Part shown: piece after piece, positions 1-6,206 of the stretch
Numbering within the stretch: the stretch's first letter is position 1
Layout of the letters: every line of letters starts with the position of its first letter
Source of the DNA: Chloroflexota bacterium
GTDB taxonomy: Bacteria > Chloroflexota > Dehalococcoidia > Lucifugimonadales > SAR202-VII-2
Direction of reading: 5' to 3'
Assembly (NCBI GenBank): GCA_003228115.1
Contig: QEVV01000013.1
Coordinates: 1 to 36,558, forward strand
Length of the DNA stretch: 36,558 nt
Translations under genes and position numbers: made by a program
Notes under the pieces: generated by a model
Told to the model about the DNA's origin: nothing
Seen by the model: only the letters and a program-made list of their open reading frames with translations
Database searches by the model: none

Positions 1-543
1 CCCTTCGCTGTCCAGGGTGGTTATCGTGGCCTCTGTGCAGGCAGCATTGGAGCAGTGGGCTACTTTCAGGTCTTGGTTGGTGTGGTCGTAGTAGCTGATG
101 AGACCCAGCCCATCAGCCCCAGTGGTTACCGATGTGTACTTGCCCACATCCCTACTGCTGTCCAGGGTGGTTATTGTTGTGGTTCCTTCGCTGAATCTGG
201 GCGTGTAACGCACCTCAACTCTATCCCAGGCCTCCAGTTCCACGGACCCAACCACCGAATAATCTGCCCCTGTCTGTGGTAGTGGGAAGGTCTCGTTCAA
301 GGCCTCCACCGATGTTTCCTGGATTCTCTGGCCTCCTCCATCCACCGTGGGTGTGGCCGTAGGTGTCGGCATTGGCGTGGCCGTAGGTTGCGGCGGCGCT
401 CCCGGCGTGGGTGTAGGTAGGGCACTCTCACCAATCCCTTGTCCTGGCGATGAAGCCGTCTGGAGTGCAAGGGCGGCTAGAGGAGTTGCCGCTAGCAGGA
501 CGATAACGGCCAGTACAAAGAACCGAGTCTTCAAGAGTTTCAT
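1..543 (-). CDS. Exported 50-residue-repeat protein, N-terminal part (runs off the window)
   Basis: The frame is open from an ATG at 543 to the window edge, 181 codons, so the C-terminus is missing. The start has a GGGAGAGG ribosome binding site just upstream. The product opens with a Sec signal peptide (MKLLKTRFF, a Val/Leu/Ala core, then an ALA-type cleavage site near residue 26) and no lipobox. A Pro/Thr-rich linker with PTPTATP-like runs follows, then about 60 residues of unassigned sequence, then repeat units. Each unit carries LDS..VG.YTS, ADGLGLISYYD and LKVAHCSNAAC. The same repeat builds the protein at 2662-3598. The repeats look beta-rich and propeller-like, with a Cys pair (C-x4-C) that could form a disulfide outside the cytoplasm. 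I do not recognise a named family or function. Confidence 0.8.
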   Translation of the reverse strand, partial: MKLLKTRFFVLAVIVLLAATPLAALALQTASSPGQGIGESALPTPTPGAPPQPTATPMPTPTATPTVDGGGQRIQETSVEALNETFPLPQTGADYSVVGSVELEAWDRVEVRYTPRFSEGTTTITTLDSSRDVGKYTSVTTGADGLGLISYYDHTNQDLKVAHCSNAACTEATITTLDSEG

Positions 544-630
544 GACCTCTCCCTTCCTAATGATTGTGTCCATCGTAGTCATCACCACTTGGCGTGTACA
601 TGCTGTACTCGCTGACAGTCGGCTTGTGTT

Positions 631-834
631 TTCCCTAGCAGGAAGGCTAGGAAGAGCTATGGGGTGCATGCAAGGGGGGCGTTAGTCACGGATGCAGGGC
701 TCATGGGCGGGCAGGAGAGGGCCTGCTAGGGTGGGGGTATGCCAAGGCCAAGCAGACACCCAGCCATACTCCAGAAACACCTGACCCTTGCCCTCTAGCA
801 GGCCCGGGACCAAGCCATGTCTGAAACGCCGGGC
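631..834. repeat. Duplicated module, copy 1 (non-coding leader plus gene start)
   Basis: This stretch matches 2307-2528 in the same orientation. Both begin with a small hairpin (CCTAGC, loop, GCTAGG), share GTTAGTCACGGATGCA, and end with the first codons of a small gene reading PRPSRHPA. The similarity stops soon after 816. Copy 1 lies between the divergent repeat-protein gene and the terminase-like gene, so it probably carries the start signals of the latter. The segment 544-738 holds no other gene that I can see. Confidence 0.75.
739..816 (+). pseudogene. 5' extension of the 817 gene, interrupted by TAG
   Basis: An ATG at 739, preceded by AGGG, is exactly 26 codons upstream of and in frame with the ATG at 817. 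It reads MPRPSRHPAILQKHLTLAL, then TAG at 796-798, then QARDQA and the Met at 817. In the duplicated copy at 2427 the same frame reads through with CAG in place of this TAG, followed by QAQNQAM. The ancestral gene therefore most likely started at 739, and a C-to-T change created an amber stop. A shortened protein could still start at 817. Stop readthrough is possible but nothing else supports it. Confidence 0.65.
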
Positions 835-1308
835 TGGGATACCCTCAGCCAGGATGAGAAAGACTTCCTGTCCATGTTGCCGGTCCACAAGACAGAGGCA
901 GCAACAGCAGCTGCCATTGGCAAGGAGCGCTCATGGACCAAGAGACACAAGAAGGCGAACCCGGCCTTCGCTGAAGCCATCGTTTCCCACAAGGCCGTCC
1001 TTCAGCCCGGGGTCTTAGCCTCTCAGGTCGCGATGTTGCTGCCCTTAAGCATCCTGGAGTTGCGGAAGCTCATCACCCAGGACGAGAACAGGGGAGCCAA
1101 GATCGACGCCATCAGGCATCTGCACAAACTCACGGGCTTCGGAAAAGAGAACAACGAGGGGAATACCTTCGTGAACCAGGGTGTGCTTAATCAGGCCCTC
1201 TTCGAGATTAGGCTCAGCCCAGAAGATGCGAGAGCCGCTGCCGCGCATCTGCCTACCAGCGATGGTGAGGTCTTGAGGCAGGTGGAGGAGACTGACGGGG
1301 CCGGTTGA
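817..1308 (+). CDS. Phage terminase small subunit-like / HTH protein
   Basis: The 163-aa product begins with a segment typical of small terminase DNA-binding regions: WDTLSQDEKDFL, an alanine-rich helix-turn-helix (EAATAAAIGKERSW), then NPAFAEAI. A helical stretch with a conserved-looking GAKIDAIRHLHKLTGF follows at about residues 93-108. In phages such proteins recognise packaging sites, but there is no large terminase, portal or capsid gene nearby, so the role here is unknown. ATG 817 has no strong ribosome binding site, and the true start was probably 739, now separated by a TAG. The gene converges on the isochorismatase gene with a 15-bp gap. Calling it a terminase is similarity by eye only, and a generic HTH regulator is the alternative. 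Confidence 0.6.
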   Translation: MSETPGWDTLSQDEKDFLSMLPVHKTEAATAAAIGKERSWTKRHKKANPAFAEAIVSHKAVLQPGVLASQVAMLLPLSILELRKLITQDENRGAKIDAIRHLHKLTGFGKENNEGNTFVNQGVLNQALFEIRLSPEDARAAAAHLPTSDGEVLRQVEETDGAG

Positions 1309-1323
1309 GGTAGGCCGGGTACC

Positions 1324-1992
1324 CTATTTGGTATCAAGCACGGCGGCTGCCTCCATGCCGGTCAGCACCTTCTCCCTAGGCAGCGCATTGATCACGTCCT
1401 CCGACCGCACGACGACACCAAAGTGCGACCGTATGGCCCTCAAAGAGCCTTCGTGGGCCTCCTGGGTAGCTGCCCCGCAGCAGTCATCAACAAAGACGAT
1501 GTAGTAGTCCATCATGAAGCCGTCCCTGGCGGTGGACTCGACACAGGCGTCGGTGGAAGTACCGGTAGTGATGATGGACTTTATACCCTGGGCGCGCAGA
1601 ATCAAGTCCAGGTTCGTGTTGATGAACGCGCTGTAGCGGTTCTTGGTAATCATCTGGTCGCCGGGCTCGGGAGTTACCCCATACAGTTCGGCGCCCCAGG
1701 AACCCTCGTAGCAGTTGGAACGCGCAGCCGGGTACTTGTTCTGGTGACGCTCCCTCCGCACCTCAGAGTCGGTCCATTCGCTATGCACTCCCCTGATGAA
1801 AAAGACTGGCATGCCAGCCCCTCGCGCCTCGCCGATCAAGCGGTTCAGCTGGGGCAAGATTTCCTGGACTTGCTTGATGTCGTGGCCGCGCTTGGCCCGG
1901 CCACCTTCCTCGTGACAGAAGTCGTTCTGCATGTCTATGACCAAGAGAGCTGCGTGCCTGGGATCGACCTTTTCCTCGAGGGTAGTGAGCAT
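1324..1992 (-). CDS. Isochorismatase-family cysteine hydrolase
   Basis: The 222-aa product has the family's three catalytic elements: Asp in LLVIDMQNDFC near the N-terminus, Lys in ITKNRYSAF, and the nucleophilic Cys in TSTDACVESTARD after the cis-peptide TGT segment. It is related to ureidoacrylate/N-carbamoyl amidohydrolases (RutB-like) and other amide hydrolases; the substrate cannot be read from sequence. ATG 1992 is chosen because AGGAGGTG lies 7 bp upstream and the domain starts at once. A longer in-frame start at 2073 would add a non-conserved 27-aa tail. The gene begins about 118 bp downstream of a tRNA 3' remnant on the same strand, so it probably belongs to the chromosomal side of an insertion point. 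Confidence 0.88.
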   Translation of the reverse strand: MLTTLEEKVDPRHAALLVIDMQNDFCHEEGGRAKRGHDIKQVQEILPQLNRLIGEARGAGMPVFFIRGVHSEWTDSEVRRERHQNKYPAARSNCYEGSWGAELYGVTPEPGDQMITKNRYSAFINTNLDLILRAQGIKSIITTGTSTDACVESTARDGFMMDYYIVFVDDCCGAATQEAHEGSLRAIRSHFGVVVRSEDVINALPREKVLTGMEAAAVLDTK

Positions 1993-2109
1993 GGAGACAC
2001 CTCCTGACCGGGGCCTTCCTCCGAATGAATATTCTTCCGCCCGACTTGGCGCCAGTATAGGATGCCGGGCCATGGTTCAACAAGAAGACATGTCCCGGTG
2101 CGTGAGAAG

Positions 2110-2147
2110 TGGTGACCGGGCAGGGAGTCGAACCCTGAACCTACTCG
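2110..2147 (-). tRNA. 3'-terminal tRNA fragment (acceptor, T-arm, CCA); 5' part missing
   Basis: On the minus strand a T-arm (CAGGG, TTCGACT, CCCTG) is followed by CCCGGTC, discriminator A and an encoded CCA at 2110-2112. The matching 5' acceptor strand (GACCGGG) and a D-arm or anticodon arm are not found upstream. This looks like the piece of a tRNA gene left after integration into its 3' half. Without the anticodon, the amino acid cannot be named. Confidence 0.5.
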
Positions 2148-2306
2148 GGAGTGCGGCTGGAGTGGGGGCACGGATAGTGTGTGACGGAGGCAGCCTAGCC
2201 TTTGCAGCAACGTGCGACAAGGCCCTCCAGGACTCTGGCGATTGCTTCGATTACCGACTGCACGACAAGGCCGAGAAGGGTGATACGACAACGATCATCC
2301 AGGGCC

Positions 2307-2528
2307 TTCCCTAGCAGGAAGGCTAGGAACACTATCGGGGTGCATTCAGGGGGCACGTTAGTCACGGATGCACCCTCATGCATGGCTGCATGGGTGCCAA
2401 GAGAGGGCGTGCTAGGATGGGGCTAGCCAAGGCCAAGCAGACATCCAGCCATCATCCGGAAACAACTGACTCATGCGCTTCAGCAGGCCCAGAACCAGGC
2501 CATGGCCATCGAGGCCCTTCGCATCTAG
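2307..2528. repeat. Duplicated module, copy 2
   Basis: Second copy of the 631-834 module in the same orientation, including the CCTAGC/GCTAGG hairpin and the downstream 34-codon open frame. Over the shared coding part, 7 of 13 base differences fall on third codon positions of the PRPSRHPA frame, which suggests that both copies descend from a translated gene. The rest of the 1993-2661 interval holds the tRNA remnant and no intact gene that I can support. Confidence 0.75.
2427..2528 (+). pseudogene. Truncated paralogue of the terminase-like gene's N-terminus
   Basis: The frame reads PRPSRHPAIIRKQLTHAL, then QQAQNQAMAIEALRI and TAG. It has no usable start: the position of ATG in copy 1 is occupied by TAG (2424-2426). 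After EALRI the next frame continues with a plausible LQILANDIKRPRL, which may mean a frameshift before the end. I read it as a dead fragment of the same gene family as 739-1308. Confidence 0.55.
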
Positions 2529-2661
2529 CCTTCAGATCCTAGCCAATGACATCAAGAGGCCCCGGCTATGAGTTGCCAGGGCCTCTCTTTCTGAACCATG
2601 CTATCGAGCTTTCGTCTCGTCAGGCCCGAAAGCCCGTGGATTGGGTCCTAACGAAGGAAGG

Positions 2662-3598
2662 CTATCTCCGCCTGAAATGGGGAGAGCAGAAGGCGTTTTC
2701 ACAATGCAGAACTTTCAGGTCCATGCCGATGGCGTCGTCCCCCGCGAACTCATCGCCGCTCACGTGGTAGCTGATGAGGGCCAGCCCGTCAATCCCAATG
2801 GTTAGCGATGTGTGCAGGCCGGACGAGTCACTGCTGTCCAAGGTTGCCGTTGTGGCCTCTGTGCAGGCAGCATTGGAGCAGTGGGCTACCTTCAGGTCAC
2901 CATTGGTGGGGTCGTAGTAGCTGATGAGGCCCAGCCCATCAGCCCCAATGGTTATCGATGTGTAGGAGCCCACACTCCCTTCGCTGTCCAGGGTGGTCAT
3001 CGTGGCTTCCGTGCAGGCAACATTCGTGCAGTGGGCTACCTTCAGGGCATTGTTGGTTCTGTCGTAGTAGCTGATGAGGCCCAGCCCATCAGCCCCAATG
3101 GTTACCGATGTGTAGTCGCCCTTTTGCCCACCGCTGTCCAGGGTGGTTATCGTGGCCTCTGTGCAGGCAGCATTGGAGCAGTGGGCTACTTTCAGGTCTT
3201 CGTTGCCGCGGTGGGCGTAGCTGATGAGGCCCAGCCCATCAGCCCCAATGGTTATCGATGTGTACTCGCCCACTTGCCCTACGCTGTCCAAGGTTGCCGT
3301 TGTGGCCGCCGTGCAGGCAGCATTGGAGCAGTGGGCTACCTTCAGGTCAAGGTTGGTGACGTCGTAGTAGCTGATGAGGCCCAGCCCATCAGCCCCTATG
3401 GTTACCGATGTGTACTCGCCCACATTCCCTGCGCTGTCCAAGGGGGTCGGGCGTGGGGGGGTGGGCAGCGCAGTCAGAGTAGCGTTTGCATTAGACCTAA
3501 TGGTTTCAAGGTCATCTTGCGAAGGGTCGTTGGAATCGCACGCCCCCCCCCAGGGCCAGCAACGTGGCAAATACCATGACAACCAGAGCCTTCATCAT
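2662..3598 (-). pseudogene. Exported 50-residue-repeat (lipo)protein, frameshifted in its signal peptide
   Basis: The repeat frame is open from 3582 to the stop at 2662 and encodes five units of exactly 50 residues (150-bp DNA period; the same decamer recurs at 2861, 3011, 3161 and 3311) with LDS..VG.YTS.TIG, ADGLGLISYYD and LKVAHCSNAAC, ending in a basic FRRR tail. The natural start appears to be ATG ATG at 3598, which reads MMKALVVMVFATLLALGG, a classic lipoprotein signal. That frame exits at a run of nine G (3543-3551 on the plus strand as C). With eight G it would continue as LGGACDSNDPSQ, placing Cys right after the signal core. The gene is therefore one base out of frame here: a slipped-strand switch, a mutation, or a sequencing error. 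Confidence 0.7.
3543..3551 (+). repeat. Homopolymer C9 (G9 on the coding strand) at the frameshift
   Basis: Nine consecutive C lie precisely between the hydrophobic signal core and the first residue of the mature repeat protein on the minus strand. A change of one base would join the two frames. Such tracts are typical slippage sites. Confidence 0.85.
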
Positions 3599-3775
3599 GC
3601 GTGGCACTATACCGAAATGCGGGGTCCTGATCGAGTGCCCGACACCGGCGACTGAGCTATCCAGGCTTGATGGAGGGCTGCATAACCACCGCTACCTGGG
3701 CCTGACCCGGCTCGTAGTTAGTGACCTCCCCCGCCGCCCGTACCAGTCACTCAGGAAGCGTATGAGGGCCCTCCG

Positions 3776-4270
3776 CTACCCATTTTCCAGCCTACTCGTC
3801 ACAAGCTCGTCAATTCTCTTTGCCAAAGTAGCAGTTCTCTCGTCCTGTAATCCATCCCCGAACACTTCCTTGTGAAGGGTAATAAAGTCGCGTATCGCCT
3901 GGTTCCATGAGAGAACGTCGACCCTTGTTCTTGCTTCGATAGTATGGGGTGCATCAAGCCCTAGGAGCCTGCTCCGTCTTTCGCTGATCTTCAGTGCAGT
4001 GCTCACAGCTCCTGCGTCTCCCTGCAGAACGTTAACCCAAACAGCACTCAGCATTTCGTCAAGGCGTTGCACTTCGAGTTCTCTGAGCATTGCCACTGCA
4101 GGCTTATCCATGTCACGAAGGCGCCTCGTGACAGCTTTGTAGCTGGCACTCGGTGTTGCGTACCCTAACTGCCTTGAGATCTTGTCGTACGTGAGCCCTC
4201 GTTTACGCAACTCAAGGGCCCGCTGATCTTTCTCATAGCTTTCTATTGTCTTCCCATTTTTCCTGGCCAT
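3776..4270 (-). CDS. Helix-turn-helix / terminase small subunit-like protein
   Basis: The 164-aa product starts at ATG 4270, which has GGGAGGAA about 5 bp upstream. Near residues 17-50 it has a clear HTH: RALELRKRGLTYDKISRQLGY, then a recognition-helix-like segment before TRRLRD. The middle contains ALKISERRSRLLGLDAP, a signature I associate with small terminase-like and phage HTH proteins of actinobacterial type. The C-terminus is charged. Codon use and the AT-rich upstream region (4283-4410) differ from the surrounding chromosome, suggesting recent acquisition. No partner phage gene is present, so function is unknown. The gene is unrelated at sequence level to the 817 gene. Confidence 0.65.
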   Translation of the reverse strand: MARKNGKTIESYEKDQRALELRKRGLTYDKISRQLGYATPSASYKAVTRRLRDMDKPAVAMLRELEVQRLDEMLSAVWVNVLQGDAGAVSTALKISERRSRLLGLDAPHTIEARTRVDVLSWNQAIRDFITLHKEVFGDGLQDERTATLAKRIDELVTSRLENG

Positions 4271-4417
4271 GTTTCCTCCCAATTACCAAAAAGCTGTTAA
4301 CGAGTGTCGTGAGAAACAGTTCATGAATCTGCGGATATCAACATGACGTATTTCTATTTACTAGCGATATACATATAAGTCTATGACTCAAATCTGCTAC
4401 GAAAGCATATTTGCGAT

Positions 4418-4441
4418 TTGACCACCATTTTGACCACCATT
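4418..4441 (+). repeat. Tandem 12-bp direct repeat
   Basis: TTGACCACCATT occurs twice head to tail. It sits in the AT-rich gap between the HTH gene and the tRNA-Ser remnant, 130 bp inside the presumed attachment site, where arm-type recombinase or regulator sites could be. The gap 4271-4570 otherwise shows no gene. Confidence 0.7.
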
Positions 4442-4570
4442 TGGCTGAGGATTCGCTGACATTCGTGGATGGAATGCTGAAGTCCAGAAGCGTTTAGTTC
4501 TAGCTAATCCCTTTTGAAGCCGCGGATGTTCATGGTACTGTGAGAACATGGGTGGACAGGTGGTGACGAC

Positions 4571-4626
4571 CTTGAAAACCGTTAACCCGCAAGGGTTCAT
4601 GGGTTCGAATCCCATCTCCTCCGCCA
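4571..4626 (+). tRNA. 3' half of a tRNA-Ser(UGA) gene; candidate attachment site
   Basis: From the anticodon loop (CTTGAAA, anticodon TGA) onward, the sequence reads as a serine tRNA: 3' anticodon strand ACCGT, a long variable arm with an AACCCGCAAGGGTT hairpin, T-arm ATGGG TTCGAAT CCCAT, acceptor CTCCTCC, discriminator G and CCA. The 5' half is not intact. No GGAGGAG acceptor strand precedes it, and the 5' anticodon stem (ACGAC in place of ACGGT) mispairs at two positions. The break at the anticodon loop is a common crossover point for tyrosine recombinases. The intact SDR gene starts 24 bp downstream. Confidence 0.7.
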
Positions 4627-4650
4627 ACACAAACACGAGGGAGGTTCGTC

Positions 4651-5451
4651 TTGGACCTGGAACTGAACGGAGGGACCGCCATTGTCACCGGCGGGAGCAA
4701 GGGCATCGGCAAAGCCATCGCCCGGGAGTTGGCCTTGGAAGGTGTTGATGTAGCTATCGTGGCAAGGGATACGGCCACCCTGGAGTCCACTGCCAAGGAA
4801 TTGGCTCAGGAGACAGGCAGGCGCATTCTGCCTCTGGTTGCTGACACCGGCGACGACGGCTCTGTTCGAGCAATGGTTGGGGATGCCGCTGCGGCCTTTG
4901 GCCATTTGGACATATTGGTGAATTGTGCAGCTAAGCCGGGCGGACAGGGGCCAGTGCCCAAACTGGCGGACATCACCAATGATCTCTTCTGGGACGATAT
5001 GAACGTGAAGGTGATGGGTTATCTGCGGTGCGCCCGCGAGGTGGCTCCTTATATGAAGGAACAAGGATGGGGCCGCATCATCAGCGTTAGTGGGCTGGCC
5101 GCCAGGCAGTCGGGCTCAACCATAGGAAGCATACGCAACGTAGCTGTCGTCGCTATGACCAAGAACTTGGCCGACGAGTTGGGGCCTCACGGCATCAACG
5201 TCACGGTGGTCCACCCGGCCAACACGCGAACAGAAAGAACACCTGCAGTACTTGAGGCCCGAGCAAAGGCTTCTGGAGTGACTCTCGAGGAGGTTGAGGC
5301 GCAAATGGCCCAGGGAAACTCAGTCCGGCGCTTCATCGACTCCCGTGAAATTGCCTACGTGGTAACGTTCCTTGCTTCGCCAAAGGCAGGGGCCATAAAC
5401 GGCGACGTGATTGCCGCCGGGGGCGGATCGGGCAACGCAATCTTCTACTAG
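4651..5451 (+). CDS. Short-chain dehydrogenase/reductase with an altered active site
   Basis: The 266-aa product starts at TTG 4651 behind GGGAGG. It has a classical Rossmann fold: TGGSKGIG (13-20) for the dinucleotide, D-x-L-V-N-C-A-A near 87-94, the structural Asn in MNVKVMG, and ISVSGLA with the catalytic Ser (about 145-147). The usual Tyr-x3-Lys falls in GSTIGSIRNVAVV, where aligned positions are Gly159 and Asn163, so both catalytic residues are missing. The following TKNLADELGPHGI and V-x-V-V-H-P-A-N-T match the family. It is either an SDR subgroup using another mechanism or a binding protein. Its promoter may have been changed by the insertion that truncated the adjacent tRNA. Confidence 0.85.
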   Translation: MDLELNGGTAIVTGGSKGIGKAIARELALEGVDVAIVARDTATLESTAKELAQETGRRILPLVADTGDDGSVRAMVGDAAAAFGHLDILVNCAAKPGGQGPVPKLADITNDLFWDDMNVKVMGYLRCAREVAPYMKEQGWGRIISVSGLAARQSGSTIGSIRNVAVVAMTKNLADELGPHGINVTVVHPANTRTERTPAVLEARAKASGVTLEEVEAQMAQGNSVRRFIDSREIAYVVTFLASPKAGAINGDVIAAGGGSGNAIFY

Positions 5452-5514
5452 CATCCTAGACTCAGTTTCTGTCGGGATGCCTTTACGTCAGCTGGACCGG
5501 AGAAAGATTCACCA

Positions 5515-6198
5515 ATGGCAGATGAACAAGTTGCAGTCCTCATTGATCTGGAGAACGTAGGCCTAGGTTCGATCCAATCACTCTTGGACCAGGTCTCAGA
5601 GTTCGGCAGGGTGGTAGTAAAGCGAGCCTACGCTGACTGGTCGACCACGACCAAGAGAGATAGGGACCTCCTCCTAGAGCTAGGGATAGAACCCGTTCAT
5701 CTGTTTCGGAGCAGTGGATCGGGCAAAAACTCTACCGACATACGCTTGGTTATCGACGCGATCGATCTCCTCTATTCTTCCCCGATCGACACTTTTGTTG
5801 TCGTTTCGGCGGACAGCGACTTCGTTCCGCTCGTTAGCAAGCTGCGCGCCGCAGGCAAGACAGCGGTTGGAGCGGGCAGAAAGGCCGCCGCTTCGCAGAC
5901 TCTTGTGTTGTCTTGCGACAGGTTCATTTTCTTGGACGAGAAGAAGGAAGCTACAACACAGAAAATTGCACCAGCAAAACAGGAGACGCTGCTCGTGCGT
6001 GCCGCGAGGGCAGCCATGGATGAACAGGGACAGGTGCCGGGAAGCAAGTTGCATCAGACTATGCTGAGACTTGATCCCAGTTTCAGTTTCCGATCAGAGG
6101 GTCATGCTACGTTCGCCAAGTACCTTGAGACGGCCGCGGATGTCCGGGTGATAAGGCCCCGAGGACGCGGCGACGTCATTGTGGAGCTAGCGGAGTAG
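5515..6198 (+). CDS. NYN-domain (PIN-like) nuclease with C-terminal LOTUS/OST-HTH-like domain
   Basis: The 227-aa product starts at ATG 5515 with GGAG upstream. Residues 4-140 form a NYN/LabA-type domain: VLIDLENVG (Asp11), KNSTDIRLVIDA (Asp75, Asp81) and VVSADSDFVPL (Asp100, Asp102) supply the acidic metal site of a predicted ribonuclease. After a Lys/Gln-rich linker, residues about 156-227 (LLVRAARAAMDEQGQVPGS, TMLRLDPSFSFRS, then G-x-x-T-F-A-K-Y-L) resemble the LOTUS/OST-HTH RNA-binding fold, a known partner of NYN domains. The gene ends 8 bp from the convergent M16 gene. The target RNA is unknown. Confidence 0.85.
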   Translation: MADEQVAVLIDLENVGLGSIQSLLDQVSEFGRVVVKRAYADWSTTTKRDRDLLLELGIEPVHLFRSSGSGKNSTDIRLVIDAIDLLYSSPIDTFVVVSADSDFVPLVSKLRAAGKTAVGAGRKAAASQTLVLSCDRFIFLDEKKEATTQKIAPAKQETLLVRAARAAMDEQGQVPGSKLHQTMLRLDPSFSFRSEGHATFAKYLETAADVRVIRPRGRGDVIVELAE

Positions 6199-6206
6199 CT
6201 AACCGG

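Noticed and set aside
1423..2007. 194-codon plus-strand frame
   Set aside because: Antisense shadow of the isochorismatase-family gene, which has the catalytic residues and ribosome binding site.
2546..2770. 74-codon plus-strand frame
   Set aside because: It overlaps the 3' end of the repeat gene and shows no start signal or recognisable product.
2861..3320. Regular 150-bp repeats as a CRISPR or satellite array
   Set aside because: The units are coding, codon-periodic and lack spacers; they are protein repeats.
2812..3579. Long plus-strand frame (255 codons) over the repeat gene
   Set aside because: It is the antisense of the 50-residue repeat gene; the minus frame gives conserved ISYYD/HCSNAAC units with a signal, and the plus frame has none.
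4520..4570. A complete tRNA-Ser including a 5' half
   Set aside because: GGGTGGACAGGTGG faintly resembles a D-arm region, but no acceptor strand pairs with CTCCTCC and the anticodon stem mispairs twice.
4397..4636. Minus-strand 79-codon frame containing MGFEPMNP
   Set aside because: It is a translation through the antisense of the tRNA-Ser remnant, a frequent false gene.
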